A stretch of DNA of 49,265 nt from Bradyrhizobium sp. NAS96.2 (GTDB taxonomy: Bacteria; Pseudomonadota; Alphaproteobacteria; Rhizobiales; Xanthobacteraceae): the NCBI RefSeq assembly GCF_001908235.1, contig NZ_LGHK01000008.1:1-49265 (forward strand), written 5' to 3'. Shown here piece after piece: positions 41,863-49,265 of this stretch. The notes below the pieces were generated by a model that did not search any database, had not been told where the DNA came from, and saw nothing but the letters and a program-made list of their open reading frames with translations. Each line of letters starts with the position of its first letter. Position 1 is the first letter of the stretch. Both the position numbers and the translations under genes were made by a program.

Positions 41863-42546
41863 ATGCAATCAGAGCCAGCTGCATTGGGAGGCCGCCTCGA
41901 CGCTTCAAAGCTCCTCCTGGAAAGCCAACGAGCTGGGCAGATTTCTGGTGATAGCCAGTCCCGTTTCTTGATGAACGCCCGCAAATCACTTAGCGCAGAA
42001 TCTGCGCGTCGAGTTCTGCACCTGCCATGCACAGACTATCCACAGGTCTTTCCAATGGCTTCCGCTCGCGAAATCCATGCGGTCAGCAGCGATCCGGTCA
42101 AGGTCCGCAATCTTGCAGTTAGTTTGCTAGCCATGGCCAAGGTCGCTGAAAGCATCTTCAGCGAATGGGAATTGATATTTTTGCGTGACCTTGCCGACCA
42201 GTCGGCAAAAGTCATCGCACTCAAGCCCAAGGAACGCAAAGACCTGAAGTTCAGTGGTCGGCGGGCTGACGTGCTACTCGCCTTACGCGACTTTCGCCTG
42301 ACCACGCGACAGGCGGAGAAGCTATTTGAAATTCGCGATAGCGTTACGTCCCACAGTGACATCGGTGGTATCAGCGTTCGCAATCTGATCAACCGCTGTT
42401 ATGAGGCACGAAGCGAGCTGCTAGATGGTGACTACGAATTTGTTGAGAGGCTCTGGAAGAGCGGCGTGTCGGAGCTTCAGACCCCTGCTCTGATGCGGCT
42501 CAAGAGATGCAGCATCCAACTTGGCGAGCTCGAGTCGTATGTGTGA
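41863..42546 (+). CDS. Uncharacterised protein divergent from hipBA
   Basis: Protein of up to 227 residues, not recognised. Mostly helical; the middle (V-K-V-R-N-L-A-V-S-L-L-A-M-A-K-V-A) and the later L-T-T-R-Q-A-E-K-L-F-E-I-R segment could be a helix-turn-helix-like pair, but this is weak. No signal peptide or membrane helix. An internal ATG at 42057 would remove the first 65 residues, which are less well structured. It sits outside the inverted repeat that begins at 42741, and shares an AT-rich promoter region with hipB. A role in controlling the toxin locus is possible from position only. Confidence 0.6.
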   Translation: MQSEPAALGGRLDASKLLLESQRAGQISGDSQSRFLMNARKSLSAESARRVLHLPCTDYPQVFPMASAREIHAVSSDPVKVRNLAVSLLAMAKVAESIFSEWELIFLRDLADQSAKVIALKPKERKDLKFSGRRADVLLALRDFRLTTRQAEKLFEIRDSVTSHSDIGGISVRNLINRCYEARSELLDGDYEFVERLWKSGVSELQTPALMRLKRCSIQLGELESYV

Positions 42547-42740
42547 ATAGCGACGCGCGCATAAGCAGTCGCCAAAGGGAGTCTCGGCGTTCCGGAGACG
42601 CTACCCGCTCTCATCGTGCAGGTCCGATCCGCGGTCAATCGCTAATCGCGGCTGCCCCCCTCTACGCCCTTCCGCCAATCGCCGAGCTTTGCCCACTGGA
42701 GGAACCAAGCGCAAAACTGAGGGCTGAAAGTCATAAAAAA

Positions 42741-42864
42741 CCGTAAATCCTGGGTCGGTCGTGGTCTCCGCTCTTGCTTAGCGCAGTTGTCCAAGTACAA
42801 TCTGATGTAGAGCACTGATTTGATTTCGCCCCTTTGTCGAAATTATACGATAACACCTGTTTAT
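42741..42864 (+). repeat. 124-bp inverted repeat, left copy
   Basis: Identical base for base to the reverse complement of 49142-49265; identity stops at 42865. It may extend further left, since the other copy is cut by the window end. It ends 42 bases before the SIR2-STAND start codon. It also contains TTGT-N6-ACAA (42787-42800), a possible operator. Confidence 0.9.
42820..42848 (+). promoter_or_regulatory. Promoter in left inverted repeat
   Basis: A -35-like TTGATT (42820-42825) and -10-like TTATAC (42843-42848) are separated by 17 bases. Transcription would begin near 42855, about 50 bases before the SIR2-STAND ATG. Confidence 0.45.
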
Positions 42865-42906
42865 GTGCACGAGGCACGGCTGGATCAGCGAGCCAAATAG
42901 CTGGTC

Positions 42907-45900
42907 ATGACCCGCCAATCCGAAACTCCTGAAGCTCTCGCGCTGCTCGGGCGATTGATCGCCGACCGTGCAACAAACCCGGCGCGGCATCTCGCGCGGA
43001 TCTGCGTGTTCCTTGGTGCGGGGGCCGACCTGAGCTCCGGCGGACTTACGTTCTGGGAGCTGAAGCGACAAGCGCTGGTAGAGTTCGGCAAAAGGCGGCT
43101 ATTCGATGTCACCCCATCGACGGATATCGAAGCTGAGTTCGAGGCCCTGTTCGCCCAGCAAGCACCGGACGACAAGGCTCTTCTGATCGACTGGTTGTTC
43201 CATCGGATGCAGCCACTCCAACCGTCCGACGCCTACAAGCTGCTTGTCTTGTTGGCCGAAAGTGGCGGCATCGACGCCTTCGTCACGACGAACTTTGACG
43301 GGATGCTTGAGAAGGCTCAGCAAGAGCTCGGACGGGACCTGTTCCAGATCTACGCCCCGGGCATCGCTCGGCCATACCTGCTTGCCAACGAGCGCTTCCA
43401 GCCGCCTCGAAAGCCCTACCTCAAACTGCACGGCGACATTGCGTCGCGATCACTGATGTTTCTTACAACGGAGGAGATCCAGGCGCCGCCCTACGATCCG
43501 TCAGTGCTCGAGCTGCTTGGCGAGATCTTGCGCACGCACGACCTTGTCTTCGTCGGGTATGGCGGCAACGATCCGGCACTCGCCGAGATCATTGCCGACG
43601 CCGTCAGCGGCACCAGCAACCGGATATTCTGGTGCGGTCCAACTCGTCCGGCGCCGGAGTCGCCCTTGGTCAAGCTGCTCGGGTCGCGCATCCGTCAAGT
43701 GTGCGGAAAGTTCGACGATCTGATGATGGAGATTGCTCGTCCGGTTCTTGAGCGGCCATCCCTGCAAATGATCGAGCCCACCTATCTTCGCTGCCTTTTC
43801 GAGTGGCGCCTCGATTACTGCAATCGGGAATATCTTCAGGCCTACGGCGTGCGCGACGGCACCTCCCTTGTCGAAGCTTTTGCACGACGCCCGCGGGCTG
43901 AGGACCAGATTCGCTTGTTTCTGCGGTCAAATCGCGTCCTGACGCTAGTATCGGGACCGTCGGGATTCGGAAAGACGACGCTCGGGATACGGCTGCACTC
44001 CTCATGGGACGGCGATCCAGCGAGCCGATTGTTGCTCATCCGGGCGCGCGCACTCCAAGGCATCGGCGACATTGAGCAATATGTCGCCGAGCAGCTGGGA
44101 GGCCTTGGATCGCGCGGACCGTTCTCGTTGTTCCGCTTCGAAAGATGGCTCGCCGAAAGTCAGCAGCGGCTGGTTCTCTACATCGACGGCATCAACGAGT
44201 TCAGTCCTGATTTGACGAAATGCGTACAGCTGTTTCGCAACATATTGCGGTTTTGCTATTTTCTTCCGGAGACCGACAGCGCGATCCGTGTGATCGCGAC
44301 AATCCGGCAGGAGACGTGGAACGCGATGTTGTCGCACATCGACCTGCTGCAGCTGCAGAAAGCGCTCTGGACTGAAACAGCCGCGGATCAGGGCGTCGGC
44401 ACCATTGCCTGCGGTGAGTTCACTGATGATGAGCTCCGGGATGCCGTGGCTCGGTTGCACGATCGCGGCTACGCGACGGTCGATACCGAGCAGTTGTCGC
44501 CAACGGTTTTCAGTCAGCTTCATGATCCCTATCTGTTTGGGGCCGTCGCCGACGCTTCCCACCGCGGCATGTCGGCAATACCGGGCGCTCGCATCTATCA
44601 ACAGGCGCTCGACGAGAAGCTGGTCCGGCGCGGCTCGCTGATCGACACGGCAACGCTCAAGGACGTACTCGCCAGCCTCGCTCTCGGCACGTTGACGCGA
44701 CAGCAGGACAGGTTTCGTGAAATTGACATCGAGCCTCCGACCTTGCGGGGCGAGATCATTCGTTTGATGAAAGACCTCCACGTTCTCGTCGATGCCGGCG
44801 ACGGCTACCTGCAGTTCGACCACGATCGGACTCTGGAATTCTTCCTTGCGCTCGGTCTCGGATCGGGGCGTGGTCCGAGCCTTGAGACGGTGGACGACCT
44901 CCTGCGCTACCTGAAGTCGTTCCGGACCCAGGCAAAGCCGATCGCGGCGGCGCGGCTATATTTCGAGCTGCTGCCGCAGAAGCGGTTTGCAACGATCGAT
45001 AAGATCCTTCGCTCGCTTGATGAACGGGTTGGTCAGTACGGGCTTGCCGACCGCGAAATGCTGTTTGGCTTCGGTCGCGAAGTACTTTCAGATATGGCTG
45101 AGCAGGCGGATCCCGTCGCGCTTCAATATCTCTTGGATCTGTCCAGCGCCGCCGGCCAAGGCAGCATTGGACCTAGTCTGCTTCGAACGGCGGTGCAGTT
45201 TGGCGCGGGATTGGCCGTATCAGATGCGATCCAAGTTCTTACCAATATATCGGACGGTGTTTCCTCGCCAGTCGCCATAGAGGCCAACATCTACGCAACC
45301 GACCGGCTTGTCAAATTGTACCTTGAGGCCGGCTGTCCACCCGCACTACTGACTAAGGACGAACCCTACGCTGCATTCTTCGCAGACGAAAGGTGTCCAG
45401 GCTGGCAGCGGCTCGGACGGCTACTGGGCTTTGCTGCCCATCTTGGCCCCGACAACACTCATCCCAAAGAGTATGCTGGAACCTTGCGCTCGCTCGATGT
45501 GTCGCTTGATATGCTGCTCAAAGATCAAGCGTGGACCGGAGCCGACGCTGATGCCATTGCCGATCATATCCGGAAATACTGCGACCGGCTGATCTTTAAC
45601 GCTCCGCTCGAGGCGCTGGAGCAGTTCTTCGCTCGCCAGGATCGCACCGAGTTTACCGCTATCCTGGCGCGACTGGGTGCAGGCGAGGTCCTTACCGCAG
45701 AACAATTCGACGGACTTCAGCCATATACCCAGACCCTCAATACCGAGATTGAGTATCATCTCTGCCATTTGCTTCTCGCGATATCGAGCTTCAACGACTT
45801 CCGTCTCACGCTTGATTTGGTCAAATCTCGACTGTCCGCAATCTCGCGGGCTTCGTCGCCGATCGAGATTGATTTCCTGCATGCAGCGCTGGTGTATTTG

Positions 45901-46635
45901 CACGTTTTGCACAACACACCTTACGACATCGACGTGTTCGCCGAATACGAAGCGAGGATCCTGAAAGATTGGCCTGATGTGCTGCTCTTCAGGCCGGGAC
46001 TTGAACGTGGCGAGCGACGCGGCTTTCAGGATCTATTCGATCGAATCTTCGAAGATGGATTTGGTGTGATCTATCCCTACGGGGTGTTGTTACCTTCGTT
46101 GCGGCGGCAAAGGCATCTCTACGGTGACTATCTGCGCGAGATGCGCTCCGAAACCGAAAGTCCGCTGCCGCTTTACACGCAGTACTTGGAGACTTTTCTC
46201 GCCGCGGGGAGGATCGAGGAAGCTATCCAGTTGCTGCAGGCGCTCGCCGGAGTCATAGTGCCGTGGCCGACCGAGGGCCTGTTAGCGCTGCGCAGCGTCA
46301 TCGGGCACCCGGATCCCCGGATTCGACGGGCGGTGGTGCGGGTTCTCGCGGAATCCTTCAATCGGCATCCAGCTGAGACGCTTTCCTTTCTGCGGAGCAG
46401 TGGCGCGGCCGTCAGCGAGGAAGATCTGATCGAGATCAAGATCCGGCAGGATGCGCACATTGGACGTCGACAGATCAACGAAGAGGAATGGGCTCGCATT
46501 GGTCATTTCCTGCTCTCGCGTTCGGGAGGACTCAGCCTCCTGATTGAGTGCACGATGGAGTTGCTGCAGGCCAGATCGCTCGACGAGGGGGTGCGGGCGG
46601 TGCTTTACAGGCTCGGGCTGCTGGCGGCACGATAG
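42907..46635 (+). CDS. SIR2-STAND antiviral-type NTPase (Avs5-like)
   Basis: Large cytoplasmic protein of 1242 residues in three parts. A SIR2-type NADase domain occupies about 30-250: F-L-G-A-G-A-D at 35-41, T-T-N-F-D with Asn129, K-L-H-G-D with His175, and V-G-Y-G-G-N-D. A STAND/NACHT-like ATPase follows, with Walker A G-P-S-G-F-G-K-T-T at 350-358 and Walker B L-V-L-Y-I-D-G-I-N-E-F at about 422-432. From about 600 to the end are helical repeats of the type that recognise a trigger. This layout matches the SIR2-STAND class of AVAST (Avs5) and related systems, in which binding of a phage protein triggers oligomerisation and NAD+ loss. Specific trigger unknown. Confidence 0.88.
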   Translation: MTRQSETPEALALLGRLIADRATNPARHLARICVFLGAGADLSSGGLTFWELKRQALVEFGKRRLFDVTPSTDIEAEFEALFAQQAPDDKALLIDWLFHRMQPLQPSDAYKLLVLLAESGGIDAFVTTNFDGMLEKAQQELGRDLFQIYAPGIARPYLLANERFQPPRKPYLKLHGDIASRSLMFLTTEEIQAPPYDPSVLELLGEILRTHDLVFVGYGGNDPALAEIIADAVSGTSNRIFWCGPTRPAPESPLVKLLGSRIRQVCGKFDDLMMEIARPVLERPSLQMIEPTYLRCLFEWRLDYCNREYLQAYGVRDGTSLVEAFARRPRAEDQIRLFLRSNRVLTLVSGPSGFGKTTLGIRLHSSWDGDPASRLLLIRARALQGIGDIEQYVAEQLGGLGSRGPFSLFRFERWLAESQQRLVLYIDGINEFSPDLTKCVQLFRNILRFCYFLPETDSAIRVIATIRQETWNAMLSHIDLLQLQKALWTETAADQGVGTIACGEFTDDELRDAVARLHDRGYATVDTEQLSPTVFSQLHDPYLFGAVADASHRGMSAIPGARIYQQALDEKLVRRGSLIDTATLKDVLASLALGTLTRQQDRFREIDIEPPTLRGEIIRLMKDLHVLVDAGDGYLQFDHDRTLEFFLALGLGSGRGPSLETVDDLLRYLKSFRTQAKPIAAARLYFELLPQKRFATIDKILRSLDERVGQYGLADREMLFGFGREVLSDMAEQADPVALQYLLDLSSAAGQGSIGPSLLRTAVQFGAGLAVSDAIQVLTNISDGVSSPVAIEANIYATDRLVKLYLEAGCPPALLTKDEPYAAFFADERCPGWQRLGRLLGFAAHLGPDNTHPKEYAGTLRSLDVSLDMLLKDQAWTGADADAIADHIRKYCDRLIFNAPLEALEQFFARQDRTEFTAILARLGAGEVLTAEQFDGLQPYTQTLNTEIEYHLCHLLLAISSFNDFRLTLDLVKSRLSAISRASSPIEIDFLHAALVYLHVLHNTPYDIDVFAEYEARILKDWPDVLLFRPGLERGERRGFQDLFDRIFEDGFGVIYPYGVLLPSLRRQRHLYGDYLREMRSETESPLPLYTQYLETFLAAGRIEEAIQLLQALAGVIVPWPTEGLLALRSVIGHPDPRIRRAVVRVLAESFNRHPAETLSFLRSSGAAVSEEDLIEIKIRQDAHIGRRQINEEEWARIGHFLLSRSGGLSLLIECTMELLQARSLDEGVRAVLYRLGLLAAR

Positions 46636-48284
46636 AATTCACCGTCGAGATACAGACCGTCGAGACCCATGCCGAGAAACGCATCGATTGCGTCAAGGGG
46701 AGTCTCAACAATGGGTTCGCCGCGGCGGTTGAACGACGTGTTCAACAAGACCGCACGCCCGGTCAGCGCGTCGAATTCTCGGAGTAGATTGGCGAGCAGC
46801 GCATCGCTTTCGGGCCCGATTAGCTGAACCCTCGCTGTACGGTCAACGTGAACCACCGCCGGCGCTTCGTTGAGACAACGCTCGCGCACGCGTGCCACCC
46901 TAAGCATGTACGGGTCGGCGCATCGTCGGTCGAAGAAGTAGTCATCGTAGCGATCCTCGAGAATGATCGGAGCCAGGGGCCGAAACGGCTCCCGCTTCTT
47001 GATCATGCGATTGATCCGTTCTTTGGTCGAAATTCGCAGAGGATCCGCAATGATACTTCGACCACCCAGGGCCCGCGGTCCGATTTCGGAGCCTCCATTG
47101 AACAGGCCGATCACGTCGCCAGCGGCGAGGATTCGCGCAAGATCTTGAGCGGTTCGAACCGATGGATCGAGGCTCAGCCGGGGGTAGAACTGCTGAACTG
47201 CCGCCGCCCGTTCCGTTGCTGCATAGGTCCGTCCCGGCCGCGCGAGAAGAGGATCGACTTTTCTGCTGCGGAACGTCAACTGCGGCGGCCGTTTTCCTTT
47301 TTCGAATTCATGGAGCCAGAGGGCGCCGAAGCCCAATCCGGCATCTCCGCTGTGCGGCGCGATCGAGAACGGAACGTCCATCGTCGTGTTCTCGATCAGA
47401 TGTGAATTCGTCACGGTGTTGAGCGCACAGCCGCCCGCGATGCAGAGGTAATCGACGGCCCTATTGCTAAAAAACGTGAGTGAACGAAGCGCCGTCTCGT
47501 TGATGACCGCTTGAACGCTGGCCGCAAGATCTGCCTTCGCGCCGAACAGATTGGGCGACTGCAGGAGCAGAGTCTCAATTGCCCGCGGCAAATCAGGATT
47601 GTCGAGAGCGCAGCGAAAGAAATCGTCGGGATCGTCCCGATACCGAATGAACTGATTGAGGATCCCGGTATGACGCGGCTCGCCGTAGGACGCAAGCCCC
47701 ATGGTTTTGCCCGCCTCGAGCGAGTCATACCCCAATTCGGCGGTCACGAGTTCGTACAGCAGCCCGATGGAATCCGTGACGACGATCGGGAAATCGTCAC
47801 CTTCGACGGTCGCGCTCCCCGATGTCTGACCAAGAGTTTGGTGCCCCTCCGAACCAAAGAGAAAGAACGAGAAGGTTTCACGCTTAGCGCGGACCTGGTC
47901 TTCGATCGGACCAACGATCGATCCAAAACCGTCATAGACCAGTACTCCGGCCTTTGAACCGGGGGGTAGCATCATGTAGGCCGAAGCTGCATGACACAGA
48001 TGGTGGGGGAAAAGCCGAAGGTTCCTGCCCCGAAACTCCGTACGCACCTTGGTCGGCAAAGTATCGCTCGAAACGATCGCCGCCACGTCGGACAACGCGA
48101 TCCCCTCAGCGGCCAAACAATACTCGATTGCCAGCTGTACGGGACTTTCGAACCAATGCGTCATCCCGTACTTCCGTCGCGAAAGCCGCTCCTGTTCGAT
48201 GGCAACACGGATATCGCCGTCGCGCATTAATGCCGCAGAGAAGTCGTGGTCGGAACCACCGAGGCCAAGGACCCATTCGGACAT
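46605..48284 (-). CDS. NodU/CmcH/TobZ-family carbamoyltransferase
   Basis: O-carbamoyltransferase of 559 residues from ATG 48284. The N-terminal Kae1-like domain starts L-G-L-G-G-S-D-H-D-F-S-A-A-L; metal-binding His95 and His98 lie in H-H-L-C-H-A-A-S-A-Y, followed by L-V-Y-D-G-F-G, with A-G-G-C-A-L-N further on. The C-terminal YrdC-like domain has G-S-E-I-G-P-R-A-L-G-G-R-S-I. Together these use carbamoyl phosphate and ATP via a carbamoyl-adenylate to modify a hydroxyl group. Known substrates are Nod factors, cephems, tobramycin and, in phages, 5-hydroxymethylcytosine. No nod genes are near. It starts 13 bases after the oxygenase stop; its 3' end overlaps the SIR2-STAND gene by 31 bases. Confidence 0.9.
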   Translation of the reverse strand: MSEWVLGLGGSDHDFSAALMRDGDIRVAIEQERLSRRKYGMTHWFESPVQLAIEYCLAAEGIALSDVAAIVSSDTLPTKVRTEFRGRNLRLFPHHLCHAASAYMMLPPGSKAGVLVYDGFGSIVGPIEDQVRAKRETFSFFLFGSEGHQTLGQTSGSATVEGDDFPIVVTDSIGLLYELVTAELGYDSLEAGKTMGLASYGEPRHTGILNQFIRYRDDPDDFFRCALDNPDLPRAIETLLLQSPNLFGAKADLAASVQAVINETALRSLTFFSNRAVDYLCIAGGCALNTVTNSHLIENTTMDVPFSIAPHSGDAGLGFGALWLHEFEKGKRPPQLTFRSRKVDPLLARPGRTYAATERAAAVQQFYPRLSLDPSVRTAQDLARILAAGDVIGLFNGGSEIGPRALGGRSIIADPLRISTKERINRMIKKREPFRPLAPIILEDRYDDYFFDRRCADPYMLRVARVRERCLNEAPAVVHVDRTARVQLIGPESDALLANLLREFDALTGRAVLLNTSFNRRGEPIVETPLDAIDAFLGMGLDGLYLDGEFYRAASSPSL

Positions 48285-48297
48285 GATACTCGGGTCC

Positions 48298-49125
48298 TTA
48301 TCCTTCCAATCCGAACCGGACCGGATTTGCTCTGACATATCCTCCGATATCGACATGGCGATTGGTGTCACCGACAATCCACGCGCGGCAGAGATCAGGC
48401 GCGAGGTCGGCGAAAAACAGCACGCTAACCCGTTCTTGACAGTCTGTGGGTGGTCGGACCTGGTGGAACAGCGGCCGCAACCTGCCGTCTGTCATCAACG
48501 CGGCTGCGCTCCCCAGCATCGCTATTGCGCAGTCGCGCGCTGGCGCCACGGCGAGATAATCGCCGCTCGGCAACCGAACCTCCAAGCCGGACGCGGTCGC
48601 GTAGCCGAGCGTGAGGAAATGGCCGTCTTCATGCTCTTCATTGATGAATGAGGACCGGACCTCGCTTGGGCGGGAGTAGTTGATCTGCAGCGTCGACCAC
48701 CGGTGCAGGCCACCGGTCAGAACCTGCTCGAAGGACCGTTGGGTAACGTGGCGGGCGAGCGATACAATCAAGGTTTCTGCAACCCGCTCGAGCTGCGCAA
48801 ACGCCCCGGCACAGGCGCGATTGAGATCGTTGGCCATCGGATCATCGAAGATGTGCGTCGATGAGGCCGCAGTTACCGAGAAGGTCTCCATGTCATCGGG
48901 GCGATCGGACGCCCGGGAATATTCGATGCCATACGGGCGATACCCGAGGCTTGAAGCAATCTGGCAGCTGTCCTTTATGGCCTGTGGCGACCGAAAGAAC
49001 TTGATCGCGGCCGTTACGACATCCTCAATTGCTGCCGTTTCCGGACAGGTAAGTTGAACCTCGGCCCAGGCTTCGTTTGCGATGCGTTCAACGACGGCTT
49101 CTGAAGCCCAAATGGTCTTGGCCAT
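48298..49125 (-). CDS. IPNS-like 2-oxoglutarate/Fe(II) oxygenase
   Basis: Oxygenase of 275 residues with the jelly-roll core of the isopenicillin-N-synthase-like group. The iron ligands are His165 and Asp167 in H-E-D-G-H-F-L-T-L, and His221 (L-F-H-Q-V-R); Arg232 with Ser234 in R-V-S-V-L-F-F is the expected 2-oxoglutarate clamp. The N-terminal half is diverged and helical, and the protein is shorter than plant or fungal homologues (about 320-360). It would hydroxylate a substrate using O2 and 2-oxoglutarate. It is first on the right arm, 17 bases from the inverted repeat, and is followed by the carbamoyltransferase, so a hydroxylate-then-carbamoylate pathway is likely. Substrate unknown. Confidence 0.82.
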   Translation of the reverse strand: MAKTIWASEAVVERIANEAWAEVQLTCPETAAIEDVVTAAIKFFRSPQAIKDSCQIASSLGYRPYGIEYSRASDRPDDMETFSVTAASSTHIFDDPMANDLNRACAGAFAQLERVAETLIVSLARHVTQRSFEQVLTGGLHRWSTLQINYSRPSEVRSSFINEEHEDGHFLTLGYATASGLEVRLPSGDYLAVAPARDCAIAMLGSAAALMTDGRLRPLFHQVRPPTDCQERVSVLFFADLAPDLCRAWIVGDTNRHVDIGGYVRANPVRFGLEG

Positions 49126-49141
49126 TGACCGTTGGCTTCCT

Positions 49142-49265
49142 ATAAACAGGTGTTATCGTATAATTTCGACAAAGGGGCGAAATCAAATCAGTGCTCTACA
49201 TCAGATTGTACTTGGACAACTGCGCTAAGCAAGAGCGGAGACCACGACCGACCCAGGATTTACGG
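49142..49265 (-). repeat. 124-bp inverted repeat, right copy
   Basis: Perfect reverse complement of 42741-42864, ending with the last base of the window. Its true outer limit is therefore unknown. It lies 16 bases before the oxygenase start codon. Confidence 0.9.
49158..49186 (-). promoter_or_regulatory. Promoter in right inverted repeat
   Basis: The mirror image of 42820-42848: TTGATT and TTATAC with a 17-base spacer, facing left. Transcription would begin near 49151, about 26 bases before the oxygenase ATG. Confidence 0.45.

Larger units (their letters stand above)
42741..49265. mobile_element. Candidate cassette bounded by 124-bp inverted repeats
   Basis: A 6.5-kb unit enclosed by perfect 124-bp inverted repeats. 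It holds a SIR2-STAND gene on the left arm and an oxygenase plus carbamoyltransferase on the right arm, all reading inward and meeting tail to tail with a 31-bp overlap. No transposase, integrase or recombinase is present in it. It could be a non-autonomous mobile unit, an invertible segment or a defence cassette with duplicated promoter. The outer right flank is beyond the window, so target duplications cannot be checked. Confidence 0.4.

Overview
The window is high-GC alphaproteobacterial DNA, most likely from Bradyrhizobium or a close relative in the Nitrobacteraceae. The evidence is the FixJ/FixK-type regulators, an IalB-family protein, glycine-rich secreted proteins and fragments resembling the rhizobial initiator tRNA. 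This assignment comes from remembered family features, not from a database search.

Region A (1-2.9 kb) holds an unrecognised gene, an alpha/beta hydrolase, a 170-bp repeat and a GNAT acetyltransferase. Region B (2.9-32.8 kb) is an unusually coherent stress and anaerobiosis block. It has a SulP transporter, two AspT-type antiporters beside aspartate 4-decarboxylase, a universal stress protein, DUF3300/DUF2950 secreted proteins, a TAXI solute-binding protein, a YiaV/YiaW-like pair, polyphosphate kinase 2, a large Orn/Lys/Arg decarboxylase, an IalB protein, a K+ channel and an AI-2E-family permease. Twelve FNR/FixK-type boxes (TTGAT-N4-ATCAA, at most one mismatch in the half-sites) lie upstream of these genes. 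In the middle are a sensor kinase with a periplasmic binding domain, a FixJ-type regulator, a lone receiver and a FixK-type regulator. The simplest reading is a locally controlled low-oxygen/acid regulon: decarboxylation plus antiport consumes protons and maintains membrane energy, while polyphosphate, secreted proteins and K+ flux support survival.

Region C (33.0-33.9 kb) is a recombination scar: fragments resembling the 3' half of initiator tRNA, a second copy of the 170-bp repeat and a broken IS256-family transposase. The two 170-bp copies bracket region B.

Region D (34.4-49.3 kb) is accessory and defence-like. It has a GIY-YIG protein, a pair of small ORFs, a tight four-gene operon built around a CHAT (caspase-like) protease with a small membrane protein, an S1/P1 nuclease, and a hipBA toxin-antitoxin locus.

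The last 6.5 kb is the most striking part. Two identical 124-bp inverted repeats enclose a 1242-aa SIR2-STAND protein, transcribed inward from the left, and an IPNS-like 2-oxoglutarate/Fe(II) oxygenase followed by a NodU/CmcH/TobZ-type carbamoyltransferase, transcribed inward from the right. The same promoter-like sequence lies in each repeat, so both arms would start from identical control DNA. No transposase or recombinase is visible in the cassette. The window stops at the outer edge of the second repeat, so its right flank is unseen and an assembly effect cannot be excluded.
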